Translations under genes and position numbers: made by a program
Notes under the pieces: model-generated
The model's database searches: none
What the model saw: only the letters and a program-made list of their open reading frames with translations
Told to the model about the DNA's origin: nothing
DNA from: an uncultured Campylobacter sp.
Lineage (GTDB): Bacteria > Campylobacterota > Campylobacteria > Campylobacterales > Campylobacteraceae
Length of the DNA: 6,832 nt
Direction: 5' to 3'
NCBI RefSeq assembly: GCF_938045535.1
Contig: NZ_CALIMQ010000200.1
Span: 1 to 6,832 of the forward strand
Shown here: piece after piece, positions 5,922 to 6,832 of the stretch
Layout: every line of letters starts with the position of its first letter
Numbering within the stretch: the first letter of the stretch is position 1

Positions 5922-6668
5922 TTAGTTAAAAAGTTCGGCGATCTTATTTTGCAGCTCGCGCCCGCCGTAGTTCGCGCACAAATTTACGATCGCAGTGCCG
6001 ATGATAGCGCCGTCTGCGTATTCTTTGGTGGCGCGAACATCGCTAGAGTTGCGAATGCCAAAGCCGATCGCTACGGGCAGATCGCTCATTTTTTTAAGAT
6101 CTGCGACCATATTTTTAAGGCGCGAGATCGGAGTTTGCTTGCTTCCGGTCACGCCGATAGCGCCCACGCCGTAGATGAAGCCGCGCGCGCGGCTCAAAAC
6201 TCGCGCGGCGCGGTGCTCGCTCGTAACACTAATGAGCGGGATGAGCGCGATACCGAACTCCTCGCAAAGCGCGAAAATTTCTTCGTTTTCTTCATACGGC
6301 AGATCGGGGATTATTAGTCCGCTGATGCCGTAGCGCGCCGCCTGCACTACAAACTCGCGCGCGCCGTAGGCAAAGATCACGTTGTAATAGACCAAAAACA
6401 CGAGCGGCTTATGCGTTTGCACCTCTTTTAAAATTTCAAATACCTTCTCCGCGTTTACGCCGTTTTGCGCCGCGGAAAAGCTCGCTTTAAAAATTTCCGG
6501 ACCGTCCGCGAGTGGATCGGAATACGGGATGCCAATCTCAAGCAGATCGATCGCGCTTTCATCTAAATTTGACAAAAACTCCTTCGTGTGCGCGGGGCTC
6601 GGATAGCCAGCCACGATATAGCCGATGTTCGCCTTTTTGCCGGCAAAGGCCGCTTTGATCTTATCCAT
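5922..6668 (-). CDS. trpA: tryptophan synthase alpha chain
   Basis: This 248-residue TIM-barrel enzyme splits indole-3-glycerol phosphate into indole and glyceraldehyde 3-phosphate and passes the indole to TrpB through the complex. The active-site segment LLEIGIPYSDPLADGPE holds the catalytic Glu44 and Asp55 (equivalent to Glu49 and Asp60 in Salmonella). Other hallmarks are PDLP (121-124), the mobile loop GVTGSK (172-177), the phosphate-binding IGFGI (201-205) and GTAIV (224-228). The length is normal for the family, slightly short next to enterobacterial TrpA. Small departures from the usual consensus (EIFKAS after DGP, YGVGAIGVTG in place of YLVSRAGVTG) fall outside the catalytic residues. 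ATG 6668 is preceded by AAGGA, and the start overlaps the end of trpB by 8 bases, a sign of translational coupling. The cytoplasmic enzyme is expected to be fully functional. Confidence 0.98.
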   Translation of the reverse strand: MDKIKAAFAGKKANIGYIVAGYPSPAHTKEFLSNLDESAIDLLEIGIPYSDPLADGPEIFKASFSAAQNGVNAEKVFEILKEVQTHKPLVFLVYYNVIFAYGAREFVVQAARYGISGLIIPDLPYEENEEIFALCEEFGIALIPLISVTSEHRAARVLSRARGFIYGVGAIGVTGSKQTPISRLKNMVADLKKMSDLPVAIGFGIRNSSDVRATKEYADGAIIGTAIVNLCANYGGRELQNKIAELFN

Positions 6669-6832
6669 AAATCGTTCCTTTTTTGTAGTTCATCACGGTA
6701 TCCATATCCTTATCGCCCCTGCCGCTTACGTTTACGACGATCGTTTTTCTGTCTTTTAACTGCGGACAGAGCTTTTGCAAATACGCTAACGCGTGCGCGC
6801 TTTCGATCGCAGGGATGATGCCCTCTAGTCTA
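6661..6832 (-). CDS. trpB: tryptophan synthase beta chain, C-terminal end (partial)
   Basis: The minus strand is open from the right edge of the window to a TAA at 6663-6661, giving the last 56 residues of TrpB. They include LEGIIPAIESAHALAYL, with the Glu near the cofactor (Glu350 in E. coli numbering), and VNVSGRGDKDMDTV, whose Ser contacts the pyridoxal phosphate ring nitrogen (Ser377 in E. coli). TrpB joins indole and serine into tryptophan. The sequence ends KKGTIYG and the stop lies inside codons 2-3 of trpA, so the two genes overlap by 8 bases. The start and the cofactor lysine lie outside the window. The frame reads cleanly to the edge. Confidence 0.97.
   Translation of the reverse strand, partial: RLEGIIPAIESAHALAYLQKLCPQLKDRKTIVVNVSGRGDKDMDTVMNYKKGTIYG

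Noticed and set aside
5697..6317. 206-residue plus-strand open frame opposite trpA and the FliO-like gene
   Set aside because: It lies antisense across two real genes and their junction, and has no family resemblance.
1..6832. CRISPR array, tRNA, rRNA, IS ends or a recognised defence system
   Set aside because: No regularly spaced repeats, cloverleaf-like segments, transposase motifs or nuclease/toxin motifs were seen in reading both strands.

Overview
The window most likely comes from a member of the Campylobacterales with a fairly high GC content, probably a Campylobacter of the oral/gut group (C. showae, rectus, gracilis, curvus or concisus type). The evidence is the mix of AAATTT-rich spacers with GCG/CGC-rich coding sequence, the trpB-trpA order, a selenium-type YedE related to the Campylobacter FdhT protein, and a FliO-like protein directly behind trpA. 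I cannot name the species from sequence alone.

Layout, left to right. (1) Positions 1-600 are much more AT-rich than the rest (10 G/C among the first 60 bases, against 33 among bases 1621-1680). They hold the last 25 codons of an unrecognised gene and a small two-helix membrane protein (151-528). The membrane protein looks cut short by a frameshift, because a plausible C-terminal tail continues in the next frame to 592. (2) Positions 593-904 hold no convincing intact gene, only a perfect 20-base palindrome and a startless open stretch that may be a relic. (3) 905-1966 (minus) encodes a YedE/FdhT-family membrane transporter of the selenium-metabolism type, without its usual small YedF/FdhU partner. 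(4) 1967-2452 is a 486-base spacer between two divergent genes. It contains a 14-bp-arm inverted repeat, a stretch that is open on both strands without looking like a protein, and a good -10 box for the next gene. (5) 2453-4549 (plus) encodes a complete TonB-dependent outer-membrane receptor of the heme/hemoglobin type, followed by a terminator-like hairpin. (6) On the minus strand, reading leftward from the right edge, come the end of trpB, trpA and a signal-peptide/one-helix/acidic-linker protein that I read as FliO-like. trpB and trpA overlap by 8 bases, and trpA and the next gene are 10 bases apart, so the three form one co-directional unit that converges on the receptor gene.

How the genes work together: TrpB and TrpA form tryptophan synthase (indole-3-glycerol phosphate + serine to tryptophan). 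The receptor imports an iron source, probably heme, across the outer membrane using TonB energy. YedE probably supplies selenium (or a related sulfur species) for selenocysteine enzymes such as formate dehydrogenase. These are separate functions that happen to be neighbours. I see no CRISPR array, tRNA, rRNA, IS element or recognised defence system. The best leads for something new are the frameshifted AT-rich membrane protein, the two-strand-open spacer, the lone YedE and the unusually long FliO-like protein attached to the trp genes.
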